From positions 207,554 through 271,553 of the forward strand of contig NZ_JACABA010000001.1 in NCBI RefSeq assembly GCF_013377015.1: a stretch of 64,000 nt of DNA. Direction: 5' to 3'. This document shows, in pieces, positions 19,259 through 27,624 of the stretch. The notes below the pieces were generated by a model that was given only the letters and a program-made list of their open reading frames with translations, was not told the DNA's origin and did no database searches. Origin of the DNA: Rhodopseudomonas sp. (GTDB lineage: Bacteria > Pseudomonadota > Alphaproteobacteria > Rhizobiales > Xanthobacteraceae). Numbering within the stretch: the first letter of the stretch is position 1; every line of letters begins with the position of its first letter. The translations under genes were made by a program, and so were the position numbers.

Positions 19259-19525
19259 TTATTTCGCGTTGTGGCCGGCCTTACTGACGGGCTTCACCGG
19301 TTTCGGCGTGTCGGCGCCACGCACATTGCCCCACGGATCGGCCGCGCCCTTGGCGTCGGGAATCTTGCGCAGCGATTCCCGGTAGGCCTTCTCCCGGATC
19401 CGGTCCTGCTCCTTCTGCTCGTCAGTCTTGTGCTCGATCTCCGGGATGATGTTGACGTTCGGCATCTCGGCATAGGCCGGCCCCGCCAGCAACGCCAACA
19501 CCGCTGCTCCGCGCAATATTCTCAT
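19259..19525 (-). CDS. Small secreted protein, IPDxK-DPWG type (copy 1)
   Basis: An 88-residue protein. A signal peptide MRILRGAAVLALLAGPAYA is followed by a charged helix (HKTDEQKEQDRIREKAYRES) and the motif LRKIPDAKGAADPWGNVRG, then a lysine/proline tail. The protein at 23173-23397 has the same order: signal peptide, KAY helix, IPDSK and DPWGQMR. The two are therefore paralogues of one small periplasmic family. Start chosen at MRILRG because it makes a clean signal peptide. It lies 54 bp downstream of a tiny lipoprotein gene. Function unknown. Confidence 0.7.
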   Translation of the reverse strand: MRILRGAAVLALLAGPAYAEMPNVNIIPEIEHKTDEQKEQDRIREKAYRESLRKIPDAKGAADPWGNVRGADTPKPVKPVSKAGHNAK

Positions 19526-19579
19526 CGGTCGACTCCATTGCGGCAGCCACGGCAGGCATGGCCGAGGCGCAGCCATCGG

Positions 19580-19711
19580 CTACAAGCGATCGGACCTGCA
19601 GGATTTCGGCGATTGCAGCCAATCGTCCCAGATCGGACCGCATTTGGTGCAACCGCCAAGTGCGATTGCCACGGCAACGATGCCGAAAACGATAACCGAA
19701 CGCCTGACCAT
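19580..19711 (-). CDS. Very small lipoprotein (43 residues)
   Basis: A 43-residue protein: a basic start MVRRS, a hydrophobic core VIVFGIVAVAIALGG and a lipobox with Cys21, followed by TKCGPIWDDWLQSPKSC and a short tail. The mature peptide has only 23 residues and two further cysteines. Very similar short CTKCGPIWDDW lipoproteins occur in Bradyrhizobium (from memory). It is probably co-transcribed with the secreted protein gene downstream. Function unknown. Confidence 0.7.
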   Translation of the reverse strand: MVRRSVIVFGIVAVAIALGGCTKCGPIWDDWLQSPKSCRSDRL

Positions 19712-19867
19712 ATCCACTACTCCACCGCGATCGAGCATAAAGGATGCACCGTGGCGTTTTCAAGCCATGCAGAATCGGCCGGGATAGTGGAAACTGCACC
19801 CAATCGAACGATCGCAGGCTCGGACCAATCCGGCGGCCCGGTCAATCATGGGGTGGAAACAGCAGGA

Positions 19868-20332
19868 ATGGCATCGGAACAGCAGACCGTGGAATTCGAC
19901 ATTGAAGAGGCACGGCGCGTCCTGCGCGAGATGTTCGCGCCCTGGGTGCTGGACCTCGGGCTCACCGTCGAGCGGATCGAGATCGCCCCGCCGCCCGGCG
20001 CCGGCGCCGACTGGCAGCCCGGCGCGGTGCTGCGGATGGGGTTTTCCGAGCGCCTGTGCCGCCATGGCGGCATCGTCTGCGGTCAGGCGCTGATGGCGCT
20101 GGCCGACACCGCGATGGTGATCGCGATCCTGGCCGCCAACCGCGGCTTCCGGCCGATGACCACGGTCGATCAGACCACGCATTTCCTCAAAGCGGTTGCC
20201 TCGGCCGACGTGCTGGCGGACGCGCGAGTGATCAGGCTCGGGCGCACCATGAGCTTCGGCCGGGTCACCCTGTCGAGCGCCGCCGACGCCAAGCCGGTGG
20301 CGATGGTGTCGAGCGCGTTTGCGATGCTGTGA
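19868..20332 (+). CDS. PaaI-type hotdog thioesterase
   Basis: A 154-residue single-domain hotdog protein. The central helix and strands show HGGIVCGQALMALADTAMV, the PaaI-type motif HGG...aladxa, and TTVDQTTHFLKAVASADVLA follows. Such enzymes hydrolyse acyl- or aryl-CoA thioesters in the cytoplasm. The ATG at 19868 has an AGCAGGA site close by; the frame stays open upstream, but those residues do not resemble the family. It converges with the HdeA-like gene, 12 bp apart. Confidence 0.8.
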   Translation: MASEQQTVEFDIEEARRVLREMFAPWVLDLGLTVERIEIAPPPGAGADWQPGAVLRMGFSERLCRHGGIVCGQALMALADTAMVIAILAANRGFRPMTTVDQTTHFLKAVASADVLADARVIRLGRTMSFGRVTLSSAADAKPVAMVSSAFAML

Positions 20333-20344
20333 CGCCGCGGCGAT

Positions 20345-20638
20345 CTACTCGCCGAGGATCTTCTCGGCCGCAGTGACGATGCTGATGGTCGGGTTGGTGG
20401 CGCAATAGGCGCCAAACTTCTTGGCGTTCTCGACGAACTCCTCGGTATCGATCACGGCCTCGTCGGAATCGCCTTTGTACCAGCCGTCCAGCCAGGTCAG
20501 AACCATCTTGATCTCGTCGGGGCCGGAATCGACGAACTGCTTGCACGACATCGTCGCCAGATCGAGCACGACGGCATTGGCGGGCAGCGGCGAGATCGCG
20601 AGTCCGGCGGCGAACAGCGCGGCGGCGGCTAGTTTCAT
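20345..20638 (-). CDS. HdeA/HdeB family periplasmic protein
   Basis: A 97-residue protein with signal peptide MKLAAAALFAAGLAISPLP ending ANA. The mature part is the HdeA fold: MSCKQFVDSGPDEIKMVLTW, GWYKGDSD and GAYCATNPTISIV, with the two cysteines that form the single disulfide. HdeA-type chaperones protect periplasmic proteins at low pH in enterobacteria; in alphaproteobacteria the role is less clear. The start was set at MKLAAA, which gives a standard signal peptide. Confidence 0.8.
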   Translation of the reverse strand: MKLAAAALFAAGLAISPLPANAVVLDLATMSCKQFVDSGPDEIKMVLTWLDGWYKGDSDEAVIDTEEFVENAKKFGAYCATNPTISIVTAAEKILGE

Positions 20639-20841
20639 GGCGGTTTCCTTCCGATTCCGGAGGCAGACCGGAGGCTGGCGCCCGGGCAGGAAACCGGGAC
20701 GCGACCGGCTTTCAAGCCGCCGGCGAGCCATTCGTAAACAGATTCTGAATCGGTCCTGCTGCAGTGCGGCAATCGAATTTAATTGTCTGCAATCTGTCCC
20801 TGCGAGATTGCGCCAGTCTTCAACCGATCGGGACCACGACG

Positions 20842-21081
20842 ATGATCGAGAAACGCGCGGCGCCCAGGCACAGGGTCTTCAAACGCGGCACCATCGCTTT
20901 CGGTGGCGGCGGCTTCGATTGCACGGTCCGCAACATGTCGGCGACCGGCGCGCGGATCGAGGTCGCCAACCCGGTTGGTCTGCCGCCGACCTTCATGCTG
21001 GTGATCGAGGCCGATCAGTTCATGCGGCGCTGTCATCCGGTGTGGAGCGACCACCAGCGCATCGGCGTCGCCTTCGACTGA
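20842..21081 (+). CDS. PilZ domain protein
   Basis: A 79-residue single PilZ domain, a cyclic-di-GMP receptor fold. The RxxxR motif is at RAAPR (residues 5-9) and the second motif is NMSATGAR, matching D/N-x-S-x-x-G. Both needed ligand motifs are kept. Solo PilZ proteins act by binding partners after cyclic-di-GMP binding, often in motility or polysaccharide control. It converges tail to tail with the PYP-like gene, 8 bp apart. Confidence 0.88.
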   Translation: MIEKRAAPRHRVFKRGTIAFGGGGFDCTVRNMSATGARIEVANPVGLPPTFMLVIEADQFMRRCHPVWSDHQRIGVAFD

Positions 21082-21089
21082 CGAAGGCG

Positions 21090-21461
21090 CTAGGTGCGGT
21101 TGTTGAAAATCCAGATTCCGCCGTCGCGGGCCGACTGGACCCGGACCTGGATCGCGATGTCCCGGTTGTCGAAATCACCAACCCAGCCGATCTCGACATC
21201 GACCGCGCCGTGGCGTCTGGCGTGATCGATGCGGCCCTTGAACCCGTCCGAATTCATGCACGGCGCGACATGGGAGAAGAATTCGAGCCCGAGCGGGCGG
21301 CGTCCATATCCCGACTCGATCGCCTCGGTGGTGTTGTAGATCGCCACGATGCCGGCCGAATCCAGCTTGATCACGCCGAACGGCAGCGCATTGATCTCGC
21401 CAATGCTGAGCGATTCCACCCGCCTTGCCAGATCCGGATTGCCAAACGTCACCGCGCTCAT
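21090..21461 (-). CDS. pyp: Photoactive yellow protein homologue
   Basis: A 123-residue single PAS domain that aligns along its full length with photoactive yellow protein (125 residues), including the ending WIFNNR against WVFVKR. It starts SAVTFGNPDLARRVESL, and FGVIKLDSAG matches FGAIQLDGDG. The chromophore cysteine is kept as Cys68 in EFFSHVAPC, as are Tyr42 and Glu46 (YNTTE), which hydrogen-bond the p-coumaroyl group; position 50 is Ser instead of Thr, position 52 Tyr instead of Arg, and one residue is missing before the cysteine. It should be a soluble blue-light sensor if p-coumaric acid is made. It lies downstream of the metacaspase gene on the same strand. Confidence 0.82.
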   Translation of the reverse strand: MSAVTFGNPDLARRVESLSIGEINALPFGVIKLDSAGIVAIYNTTEAIESGYGRRPLGLEFFSHVAPCMNSDGFKGRIDHARRHGAVDVEIGWVGDFDNRDIAIQVRVQSARDGGIWIFNNRT

Positions 21462-21608
21462 CTGTGTCCCTCGACACCGACGTCGATCTAATCAACCCGC
21501 CGATTGTAGCCAGTGTGCCACGCCGGGGCCAGTCACCGATAGGCCTACCCCACGTCGAAATCGTGACGTGGGGTCGCACGCGGTCCGGCGACTCGCGAAA
21601 CGGCTGCG

Positions 21609-23087
21609 TCAATAACGGCCCCGTCCCTGCATCGGCATTCCGCCGCGCCCACCGTCGTAACCGCCGCCGCCCGGAAAGCGCACGATCGGACCGCCGCGCA
21701 CGATCGGATCGGCATAGATCGGCGGCCGCCGCACCACCACGTCGTCATCGTCGACATAATCGATCACCGGCGCCCTGTTGCCGCGCTTCGGCTTGCTGCC
21801 GCGGCCGGGCGGCGGATCGTCACGTTCGACACGCTGCTTGGCTTTCGGCAGATCGACCTTCTTTTGCAATAACGGCGCCGTCGGCGGCGTGCCGCACGGG
21901 CAGGTCAGCGCCGCCGTGCTGGCCGCGATCGGCGTCGCCACCGGCGTCGCGACCGCCACGACGTTGTCGGGCCGGTTGCGGGTCCGCTCCTCGAGCTTGC
22001 GCGCGGTCGCGGTCAGATCGCTGTCGGGAAACTTCTCCAGAAACGCCCGATACGCCGCGCCGGTGTTGGCAATCACCGCGTTGTTCCAGGCGATCATGCG
22101 GCGGTGGCGGTCGAGCCATTCCTTCGCCTCCGGCGCGAACGGCTTCTCGGTGTAGAGTTCGACGAACGCCTCATAGGCCGGGCCGGAGCCGTCATACACG
22201 ATCAGCGCATTGGCCTGCTCGGCCGACTTGCCCTTCAGCGCGGCGCGCCATTCCTCAACGGTCCGCTTCACGCCGGGCTTGCTGTCGGCGACCTGCTTCT
22301 CGGCCGCCGGCTTGGCTTCGGCTACGCCGAAGAAACTGAAATCGCTGACCAGCGACGAGCTCTCCCACGGCGTCTGCCGGCCGCTGGTTTCCTGGTTGAC
22401 CGCGAGCCGGACCCGCTTGAACGCATCCTCGATTGGAATCCCGGGCTCGCGCCCGGCCTTCAGCAGCGCCGTGGTGTAGGGGCTGTTGGCGCCGCTGCCG
22501 TCCTCGGCCTCGGCGCCCGGCGCGGTCGAGAACGCCAGCAGCGTGCCGGCGGCGCCGAGTTTCACGTCGACATGCGCCAGGCCGCGGCCGGCGGTCTTGT
22601 TGATCTCGGGAAACGGATTGTTGCGGCAGGCGTCGAGCAAAATGATCCTGGTCTTGCTCGGCACCGAGGTCAGCGTGTTCAGGATGTCGTTGAGGCGGAC
22701 CGCCTGCAGCGGAATATCGGCTTCGCGCTTCGGGTCGACGTCGATCGGCACCAGATAGTTCTCGCCGTCGATCTGCAAACCGTGGCCGGCATAGAACATC
22801 AGCGCCACGGTGTCCGGGCCCTTCGCCGCCACCTTGGCGGCGAAGTCGCTGACCCGTTCGCGCAATTCGTTCTGCGACAGGTCCGACGCCGAGGTCACCT
22901 CGAAGCCGGCGTCGCCCAGCATCTGCCCGATCGCCTTGGCGTCGTTGGCGGGATTCGGCAGCGTCGTCACCGCCCGATAGGCCGACTGACCGATCACCAG
23001 CGCGACGCGGTTTTCGGCGAGCGCGGCATGGCCGCCGCACAGCATCGTCGCGGCAAGCGTTGCGCCGCACAGCATCGAACGAAACAT
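21609..23087 (-). CDS. Secreted metacaspase-like protease (peptidase C14 fold)
   Basis: A 492-residue protein. The signal peptide MFRSMLCGATLAATMLCGG ends near ALA. The caspase-like p20 domain (about residues 25-255) shows NRVALVIGQSAYRAV, the catalytic histidine in FYAGHG (His102) and the catalytic cysteine in LLDACRNNPF (Cys154). The middle region (about 270-370) is helical with an SLE/TPR-like look, and the C-terminus is low-complexity, rich in Gly and Arg. Bacterial metacaspases cleave after Arg or Lys. The start at MFRSML was chosen over a longer frame because it gives a proper signal peptide. Confidence 0.85.
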   Translation of the reverse strand: MFRSMLCGATLAATMLCGGHAALAENRVALVIGQSAYRAVTTLPNPANDAKAIGQMLGDAGFEVTSASDLSQNELRERVSDFAAKVAAKGPDTVALMFYAGHGLQIDGENYLVPIDVDPKREADIPLQAVRLNDILNTLTSVPSKTRIILLDACRNNPFPEINKTAGRGLAHVDVKLGAAGTLLAFSTAPGAEAEDGSGANSPYTTALLKAGREPGIPIEDAFKRVRLAVNQETSGRQTPWESSSLVSDFSFFGVAEAKPAAEKQVADSKPGVKRTVEEWRAALKGKSAEQANALIVYDGSGPAYEAFVELYTEKPFAPEAKEWLDRHRRMIAWNNAVIANTGAAYRAFLEKFPDSDLTATARKLEERTRNRPDNVVAVATPVATPIAASTAALTCPCGTPPTAPLLQKKVDLPKAKQRVERDDPPPGRGSKPKRGNRAPVIDYVDDDDVVVRRPPIYADPIVRGGPIVRFPGGGGYDGGRGGMPMQGRGRY

Positions 23088-23172
23088 GCGTATCCCTCCT
23101 GCTTGCCCTTGGTCGAGCGCCGCCGGCTTCAGGTTCATGCCCGCCCCGCCATCGCGCTGCGATCAACCGGCG

Positions 23173-23397
23173 CTACTTGCTGCGCGGTTCGGAGGGCCGC
23201 ATTTGCCCCCACGGATCGACCTTCACCTTGGAATCCGGAATCCTTTCGAGCGCGGCCTTGTAAGCCTTCTCGTCGATCGCAGCTCCCTTCTTCACCGCCC
23301 CCTTGGCTTCGCCGCGATGGCGACCGCCGCCCATCTGCGCCTGAGCCGGCAGCATCAAGAGCGCCAGCGCGATCATCGCAATCGTCAGGTGCCTCAC
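23173..23397 (-). CDS. Small secreted protein, IPDxK-DPWG type (copy 2)
   Basis: A 74-residue protein with a GTG start at 23397 behind a very strong GGGGGAGGAAG ribosome binding site. The signal peptide runs to about residue 20 (LALLMLPAQA). The mature part has EKAYKAALERIPDSKVKVDP and WGQMR, the same core as the protein at 19259-19525. It lies 85 bp upstream of the metacaspase gene on the same strand and may share its transcript. Function unknown. Confidence 0.7.
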   Translation of the reverse strand: MRHLTIAMIALALLMLPAQAQMGGGRHRGEAKGAVKKGAAIDEKAYKAALERIPDSKVKVDPWGQMRPSEPRSK

Positions 23398-23578
23398 CGG
23401 CTTCCTCCCCCAAGCTTCGCATCGCCGCGACCGCGATGCGGCGATGCGTATGATCAATGCACAGTTAACATTACCACTCAATTTGGTTGGCCAAACACAC
23501 TCTATTTTGCCGGCTCTGCGTTAAGGTCGCAACTCGGCGCGGTGCAAAGCGAAGCGGCTTGACTGCTCGCGGCTACCG

Positions 23579-24787
23579 TTGCGCAGGGAATTTCGGGACG
23601 TGGTCGAACTCGCAAATTCAACATCGGTTGCGCGTGCGTCCGGCCATCCGGCAATCGGGCAACCGCGGCTGCTGGCAATGCGCGACGCCGGCGCGTTGCT
23701 GCCGCTTGCCGCGCTCGACGCCGGTGCCTGGCAAAGCCTCGCCGACCGCGCGATCGAGCCGAACGGCTACTATTTGCCGCATTGGGCGCTGGCGGCCAAT
23801 GGTTCGGCGGGCGCACGCGCAGCCACCATGGCGCTCGCCGCGCACGACGGGTCCGGCGCGACGATCGGCCTCGTACCGGTGATCTCGGCGTGGCGCGCGT
23901 TCCGGCTGCCGCTGCCGGCGCTGGTCTCCGCCGATCCTTTTCATTCGCTCGATACCCCGCTGCTCGACGCCAATGCCGCCGACGCCGCCGCCGCTGGCCT
24001 GATCGAACGCGCGCGCAACGCCGGCGCCCGCGCGCTGCTGCTGCGCAGCGTCGCGCTCGAAGGTGCCGCAGTGGACGCCTTCACTCGCGCGCTCGGCGCC
24101 GACGGCTTGCGGCCGCGGCTGGTGAAATCCTGGAAGCGCGCCTGTCTCGACGCCAGGCGCAATCCGAACACCGTGCTGCGCGACGCGCTCGGCCGCAAGA
24201 AGCTGAAGGAGCTGCGGCGGCTGCGCCGGCGGCTCGGCGACCGCGGCGAGGTCAGCTTCACGGTGGTGCGCGACGCCGATGCGGTCGCGCACGGCTTCGA
24301 CACCTTCCTGGCGCTGGAGATGACCGGCTGGAAATTCGCCCGCGGCACCGCTCTGGCGCAACATACCGACGACGCCGCCCGGTTGCGGCGCGCCGCGATC
24401 GAACTCGCCGGACGCGGCCAATGCGAGGTAGTGACCCTGCACGCCGGCACCGCGCCGGTCGCCGCCGGAATCGTGCTGCGACATCAGGACCGCGCGTTCT
24501 TCTTCAAGCTCGGGATCGACCAGCGCTTCGCGCGGTTCTCCCCCGGCGTGCAGCTGACGCTGGAGCTGACCCGGCATCTCTGCGCCGATCCGGAGATCAC
24601 GATGGCCGATTCCACCGCCGCCCCGGATCATCCGATGATCGATCCAATCTGGCGCGGCCGGCTGCCGATCGGCGACCTGCTGATCCCGCTGCGACGCAAC
24701 GATCCGCTGCTGCCGGTGATCCACCTGGCGCTGCGCGCGTACAATGTGGCGCGAACCACGGCGCTGCGACTGCTGCGGCGGCGGTAG
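23579..24787 (+). CDS. CelD/BcsL-like acyltransferase (GNAT fold)
   Basis: A 402-residue protein of the BcsL/CelD family, double-GNAT enzymes linked to cellulose or exopolysaccharide acetylation. The C-terminal GNAT-like part runs about 180-360, with the conserved FLALEMTGWKFARGTAL and the motif FFFKLGIDQRFARFSPGVQL, which suits acyl-CoA binding. No cellulose genes are in the window, so the substrate is open. The N-terminus is uncertain: the frame opens with TTG at 23579, GTG at 23600 is equally possible, and neither has a good ribosome binding site. Confidence 0.75.
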   Translation: MRREFRDVVELANSTSVARASGHPAIGQPRLLAMRDAGALLPLAALDAGAWQSLADRAIEPNGYYLPHWALAANGSAGARAATMALAAHDGSGATIGLVPVISAWRAFRLPLPALVSADPFHSLDTPLLDANAADAAAAGLIERARNAGARALLLRSVALEGAAVDAFTRALGADGLRPRLVKSWKRACLDARRNPNTVLRDALGRKKLKELRRLRRRLGDRGEVSFTVVRDADAVAHGFDTFLALEMTGWKFARGTALAQHTDDAARLRRAAIELAGRGQCEVVTLHAGTAPVAAGIVLRHQDRAFFFKLGIDQRFARFSPGVQLTLELTRHLCADPEITMADSTAAPDHPMIDPIWRGRLPIGDLLIPLRRNDPLLPVIHLALRAYNVARTTALRLLRRR

Positions 24788-24827
24788 GTTCGGAACCGCG
24801 CTGGTTCGCCACCCAACAACGAAGCTG

Positions 24828-24932
24828 TCATTCCGGGGCGCGAACAGCTTCAGCTGTGAGCGAACCCGGAATCTTGCGACCCGATGCCGAGATTCCGGGT
24901 TCGCTCGCCAATTGGCTCGCGCCCCGGAATGA
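24828..24932. repeat. Dispersed palindromic element, type A copy 3
   Basis: About 105 bp, starting TCATTCCGGGGCGCGAAC and ending CGCGCCCCGGAATGA, with the inner arms GAACCCGGAATCTTG and GAGATTCCGGGTTCGC. It lies between two converging genes. Confidence 0.8.
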
Positions 24933-24947
24933 CGATGGCCTGGATAG

Positions 24948-25613
24948 CTACTCCGCCGCCTCGGCATTGATCTCCGCCGAGATCTGCCGGATCGCGCGGG
25001 CCAGTTTGTCGGGGTCCTGCGCGCCCGACACCGCGTATTTCTGCGCGAACACGAAGGTCGGCACCCCAGAAATGCCCTTGTCGGAAGCGTCCTTGGCCTG
25101 CGCCGAGATCAGCGCGACATCCTCGTCGGTGGCGAGCCGCCGCCGGATGTCGTCGGCGTCGAGGCCGCAATCGGCTGCCGCCTGCACCAGCACCTCGGTA
25201 TCGGTGAGATCGCCGCCGTCGCGGAAATACAATTCCATCAGTCGCTGCTTGACCGCGCCGGATTTGCCGGCCGGATCGGCCCAGTGGATCAGCCGATGGC
25301 AATCGATGGTGTTGGGCTGACGCCGGACCAGTTCCGGGTGATACGACAGCCCCTCCTGCTCGGCGGCGTCGACGACGCGGCCGGCGATGTTCTTGTAGGC
25401 ATCCACCGAACCGAATTTCGCGGTGAGATATTCATCGCGCCCAATGCCCTCGCGCGGCACCCATGGATTGAGAAAGAACGGCCGCCAATTGATCTCGACC
25501 GGCACGTCCGGCACCAGCGCCAGCGCGTTTTCGATCCGGCGCTTGCCGATATAGCACCACGGGCACACGACGTCGGAGACGATGTCGATCTGCAGCGGTC
25601 GCGTCGCGCCCAT
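24948..25613 (-). CDS. DsbA family oxidoreductase (FrnE-like)
   Basis: A 221-residue protein of the FrnE/2-hydroxychromene isomerase branch of the DsbA superfamily. The redox motif CPWC is at residues 17-20 (DIVSDVVCPWCYIGKRRIE). The helical insertion and the late cis-proline loop GISGVPTFVF are both present. No signal peptide is seen, so it acts in the cytoplasm, likely as a thiol-disulfide or isomerase enzyme. Start at MGATRP; an in-frame upstream Met would add a basic leader without support. Confidence 0.85.
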   Translation of the reverse strand: MGATRPLQIDIVSDVVCPWCYIGKRRIENALALVPDVPVEINWRPFFLNPWVPREGIGRDEYLTAKFGSVDAYKNIAGRVVDAAEQEGLSYHPELVRRQPNTIDCHRLIHWADPAGKSGAVKQRLMELYFRDGGDLTDTEVLVQAAADCGLDADDIRRRLATDEDVALISAQAKDASDKGISGVPTFVFAQKYAVSGAQDPDKLARAIRQISAEINAEAAE

Positions 25614-25787
25614 GGTCCGTCTCCTCTTGTTCGCCAAAAAGATAGGCGGCGCACGGCGCCGCGGCAAGGCCGCAACGCAGTTCAGCCTGCATCGCTCGCA
25701 GCCGTTTTGCGGTGACTGTCCGGGTGTTCGCCGGGTTGCAATATCTCGGGCTGCGCAGCAGTGACTCGAGGCTTGCAGCCTAGGCGT

Positions 25788-27191
25788 TCAGCTATCGGAT
25801 CGGCTCTTGGCGTCGCGACTGGCCAGCAGCGCCGCCATCTCGTCGAGCGCGGAGAAGACCTCTTCGGACGCCTTCTCCATCTGCCCGGCGGCGGCGACCG
25901 CCGCCTCGAAATCGCCGGCCTGGAACTTCGCCAGCGCCTCCTTGCCATGGGCATGAACGCGCAGGTGCGGGTTCTCGATCCGGCGATATGCCGCGCTGCT
26001 CTTGATCGCGGTGTCCTGCAGGCCGTCGTACCATTTGCCGAAGCGGCAGTTGTGATGGTCCGGCAGGTCGTTGTCCTTGGTGTTGCCGCGTCCAACCAGG
26101 GTGTCGATCACCCGCTTCTTGAAGCTGGCATGGTCGGAGCGCGCGAGTTGCACCAGCGTTCTGTCGTTGAGGTGCTTGCCGAGTTCCTGCAGGCGCGGCT
26201 GCACCACTTCGCCGACGCGATCGAACGCGCCGGCCAGCCGCTCGATCGTCGCCAGCGCGCTCGCCGACATCGACGCCGTGGCGGTCACGCTCTGGTCGAC
26301 TTCCGTGGTCGCGGTCATCTGCTCCTGCACCACCCCGGCGATCGTCGTCATGTTGCGGGTCACTTCATCGACCGACGCGTTGATCGTCTTGATGGCCTGG
26401 CCGGCCTGCTGCACGGCGGAAGTCCCCGCCTCCACGGTCGCGCCGCTGGCCTTCATCGCCGCGACGATATCCTGCATGCTGCCCTGCAGGCCGCCGATGC
26501 GTTGCCGAATATCCTCGGTGGCCTTGGCGGTCTGGTTCGACAGGATCTTGACCTCGCTGGCGACCACCGCGAAGCCCTTGCCGGCCTCACCCGCGCGCGC
26601 CGCCTCGATGGTGGCGTTGAGCGCCAGCAGATTGGTCTGGCTGGCGATGGCTTCGATCGCCTTGACGATGTCGGCGATCTGTTCGATCGCCACGCTCAGC
26701 GTATCGACCTTGTGCTCGAGTTGGCCGACGGCGGAGGCGGATTTGCTGATGCAATCGACCGCCTGTTCGGCGGCGTTGCCGCTATCGCTCACCTTGGTCT
26801 GGACCTGGACCGCTTCGCGCGCCACCTCGTCGGTGGCACGGCCGATCTCGCCGGTGGAGGCCAGCAATTCGCTGACGGCGCTGGCGATCGCCTGGGTGCG
26901 TCCGCCAAGGTCGGTCATGTCGGCCTTCATCCGCGCGACCGCCAGCAGTGGCACGGTCTGCGCCACCCAGATGTCGGCGATGGTGGACAGCGCTCGGAAG
27001 TTCTTCTCGCGCAGATGCCCGACCAGGGGAGCCAGGCAGCGCGCGGCTTCGTCGTCGCCGACGATGTCGGTGTAATCCTCCCTGACGATAGCGGAAACCA
27101 GATGCCGGACTCGTTCAAGCACCGCCGCGGCCGAGTCTTCCACCGTCTCCGGCTGCTTGTCCGACCTCGATCTCCAACCGAATTGAAACAT
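25788..27191 (-). CDS. Soluble methyl-accepting chemotaxis protein with CZB domain
   Basis: A 467-residue chemoreceptor without any membrane segment, so cytoplasmic. The signalling core is clear: [20 protein letters not shown] and [19 protein letters not shown] form the hairpin tip that binds CheW and CheA. The C-terminal CZB domain (about residues 350-450) has the zinc ligands in [20 protein letters not shown] and [15 protein letters not shown] domains sense zinc or oxidants such as hypochlorous acid in other bacteria. The start at MFQFGWR was preferred because the upstream in-frame extension is glycine/arginine-rich and unlike the family. Confidence 0.88.
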   Translation of the reverse strand: MFQFGWRSRSDKQPETVEDSAAAVLERVRHLVSAIVREDYTDIVGDDEAARCLAPLVGHLREKNFRALSTIADIWVAQTVPLLAVARMKADMTDLGGRTQAIASAVSELLASTGEIGRATDEVAREAVQVQTKVSDSGNAAEQAVDCISKSASAVGQLEHKVDTLSVAIEQIADIVKAIEAIASQTNLLALNATIEAARAGEAGKGFAVVASEVKILSNQTAKATEDIRQRIGGLQGSMQDIVAAMKASGATVEAGTSAVQQAGQAIKTINASVDEVTRNMTTIAGVVQEQMTATTEVDQSVTATASMSASALATIERLAGAFDRVGEVVQPRLQELGKHLNDRTLVQLARSDHASFKKRVIDTLVGRGNTKDNDLPDHHNCRFGKWYDGLQDTAIKSSAAYRRIENPHLRVHAHGKEALAKFQAGDFEAAVAAAGQMEKASEEVFSALDEMAALLASRDAKSRSDS

Positions 27192-27624
27192 GCTCCCCCC
27201 TCTCAATACGTTCGTCCCAGCATTCCCGCATCGGGAGCCGATTGCTCGACCGCCGCCGGCCGAATCGCCGCCACCGCGACCGCTTGGCCAACCCGTCGCG
27301 CACAAATCACGTTGGCTCGCGCAGTTGTGCTGCTAACAACTCGACATATTGTTATCCGACAATTTGAGTTGGAAAGATTAACCGCCGAATTTTTTCGTGG
27401 CACGCGCCCACTGCCGTTCGCTACATGAGCGCCCCGGGGCACACCTTGAGTTTCAGGCCGAGTTTTCAGCGACGGCGGCGCGCCGACTGATGACCTGTCA
27501 CTACTTGCATAGTGATCACCGTCTGCAATTGATGCGCAAAAGCGCTCTCTGGCGATGTCGATCGCGAATCAGCTGAGGTCGTCGCTGCGTCGGGCGCGCG
27601 GAAGATCAATCCGACGGCCGCGGG
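27192..27624. other. Intergenic region without a recognised feature
   Basis: About 430 bp between the chemoreceptor and the SET protein. It holds AT-rich stretches around 27340-27400 that could include the chemoreceptor promoter. No open frame with a ribosome binding site was judged real. Confidence 0.5.
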
